Positions 5,595 to 5,841 of a stretch of 5,841 nt of DNA are shown here, in pieces (position 1 is the stretch's first letter; each line of letters begins with the position of its first letter). Made by a program: the position numbers and the translations under genes. The stretch covers positions 1 to 5,841 of the forward strand of contig CAJXHR010000048.1 of NCBI GenBank assembly GCA_913054525.1, read 5' to 3'. This stretch comes from an uncultured bacterium. Lineage in GTDB: Bacteria; Patescibacteriota; Minisyncoccia; Spechtbacterales; HO2-43-30. The notes below the pieces were generated by a model that had not been told where the DNA came from, searched no databases, and saw nothing but the letters and a program-made list of their open reading frames with translations.

Positions 5595-5841
5595 ATGAGC
5601 CCTTCGAAAACTGCAACAAAAACAAAGGCGCCGGCGAAAGCAAAAAAAGAAGCCGACGCACAGCCAAGAATCCGCATAAAGATCAAGGCCTACGATCACA
5701 AGGTGCTAGATTCAAGTGTCCGGCAGATTGTAGAAACGGCCTTGCGGCATGGCGCGGAAGTACACGGCCCTTTGCCTCTTCCGACCGAGACGCACAAATA
5801 CACCGTAAATAGGTCTTCGTTTGTGTATAAAGATGCCCGGG
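5595..5841 (+). CDS. rpsJ: Small-subunit ribosomal protein S10, N-terminal part (cut by window edge)
   Basis: Eighty-two codons are open to the right edge. From residue 25 the sequence [18 protein letters not shown], then [22 protein letters not shown] and the final YKDAR, matches bacterial S10. S10 is a 30S head protein that also takes part in transcription antitermination with NusB. Before it lies an extension of about 20 residues rich in Lys, Ala and Thr ([20 protein letters not shown]), absent from E. coli S10. No ATG, GTG or TTG occurs in frame between the chosen ATG and the conserved core, so the extension appears real. The start is 31 bases after the tuf stop, without a Shine-Dalgarno sequence. 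In many bacteria rpsJ opens the S10 operon, and the rest of that operon may follow outside the window. Confidence 0.96.
   Translation, partial: MSPSKTATKTKAPAKAKKEADAQPRIRIKIKAYDHKVLDSSVRQIVETALRHGAEVHGPLPLPTETHKYTVNRSSFVYKDAR

Overview
The window is the str ribosomal operon of a small-genome bacterium, most likely a member of the Candidate Phyla Radiation (Patescibacteria, probably Parcubacteria). The core order rpsL-rpsG-fusA-(small ORF)-tuf-rpsJ is universal bacterial housekeeping. The CPR assignment is inference. It rests on tight packing, near-absence of Shine-Dalgarno sequences, a GC-rich CCTGCC-type dyad repeat used as a terminator, a small lineage-type protein ending in LEDLPF between fusA and tuf, and a divergent EF-Tu with DAPGH in place of DCPGH. 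Of the six complete genes, three end in TAG and three in TAA. No reading frame needs UGA recoding.

Layout. At the left edge, on the minus strand, is the 5' part of a gene for ribosomal protein L28 (rpmB, cut by the window), with a near-consensus promoter directly before it. Divergent from it lies a complete 211-aa site-2 protease of the M50 family (154-789). The 144-base interval 790-933 holds a probable weak terminator, a perfect 16-bp inverted repeat, a small dyad and the str promoter with a perfect TTGACA box. Then come rpsL (S12), rpsG (S7) and fusA (EF-G), separated by 6 and 3 bases. A small acidic-tailed protein of unknown function follows 4 bases after fusA, and its stop codon overlaps a GC-rich terminator-like hairpin.

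The 183-base gap 4184-4366 carries that hairpin, a candidate promoter, and an unusual block of 9-base tandem repeats facing inverted copies of themselves, which would fold into a long hairpin just before tuf. tuf (EF-Tu, 398 aa) is followed after 31 bases, which include a small hairpin, by the 5' part of rpsJ (S10, cut by the right edge). rpsJ carries a Lys/Ala-rich N-terminal extension.

Together the genes supply the decoding-centre protein S12, the 30S head proteins S7 and S10, the translocase EF-G, the aminoacyl-tRNA carrier EF-Tu and the 50S protein L28. The membrane protease has no obvious link to translation. The least explained items are the small Phd/YefM-like protein inside the operon, the repeat-built tuf leader, and the apparent leaderless or SD-free starts of nearly every gene.
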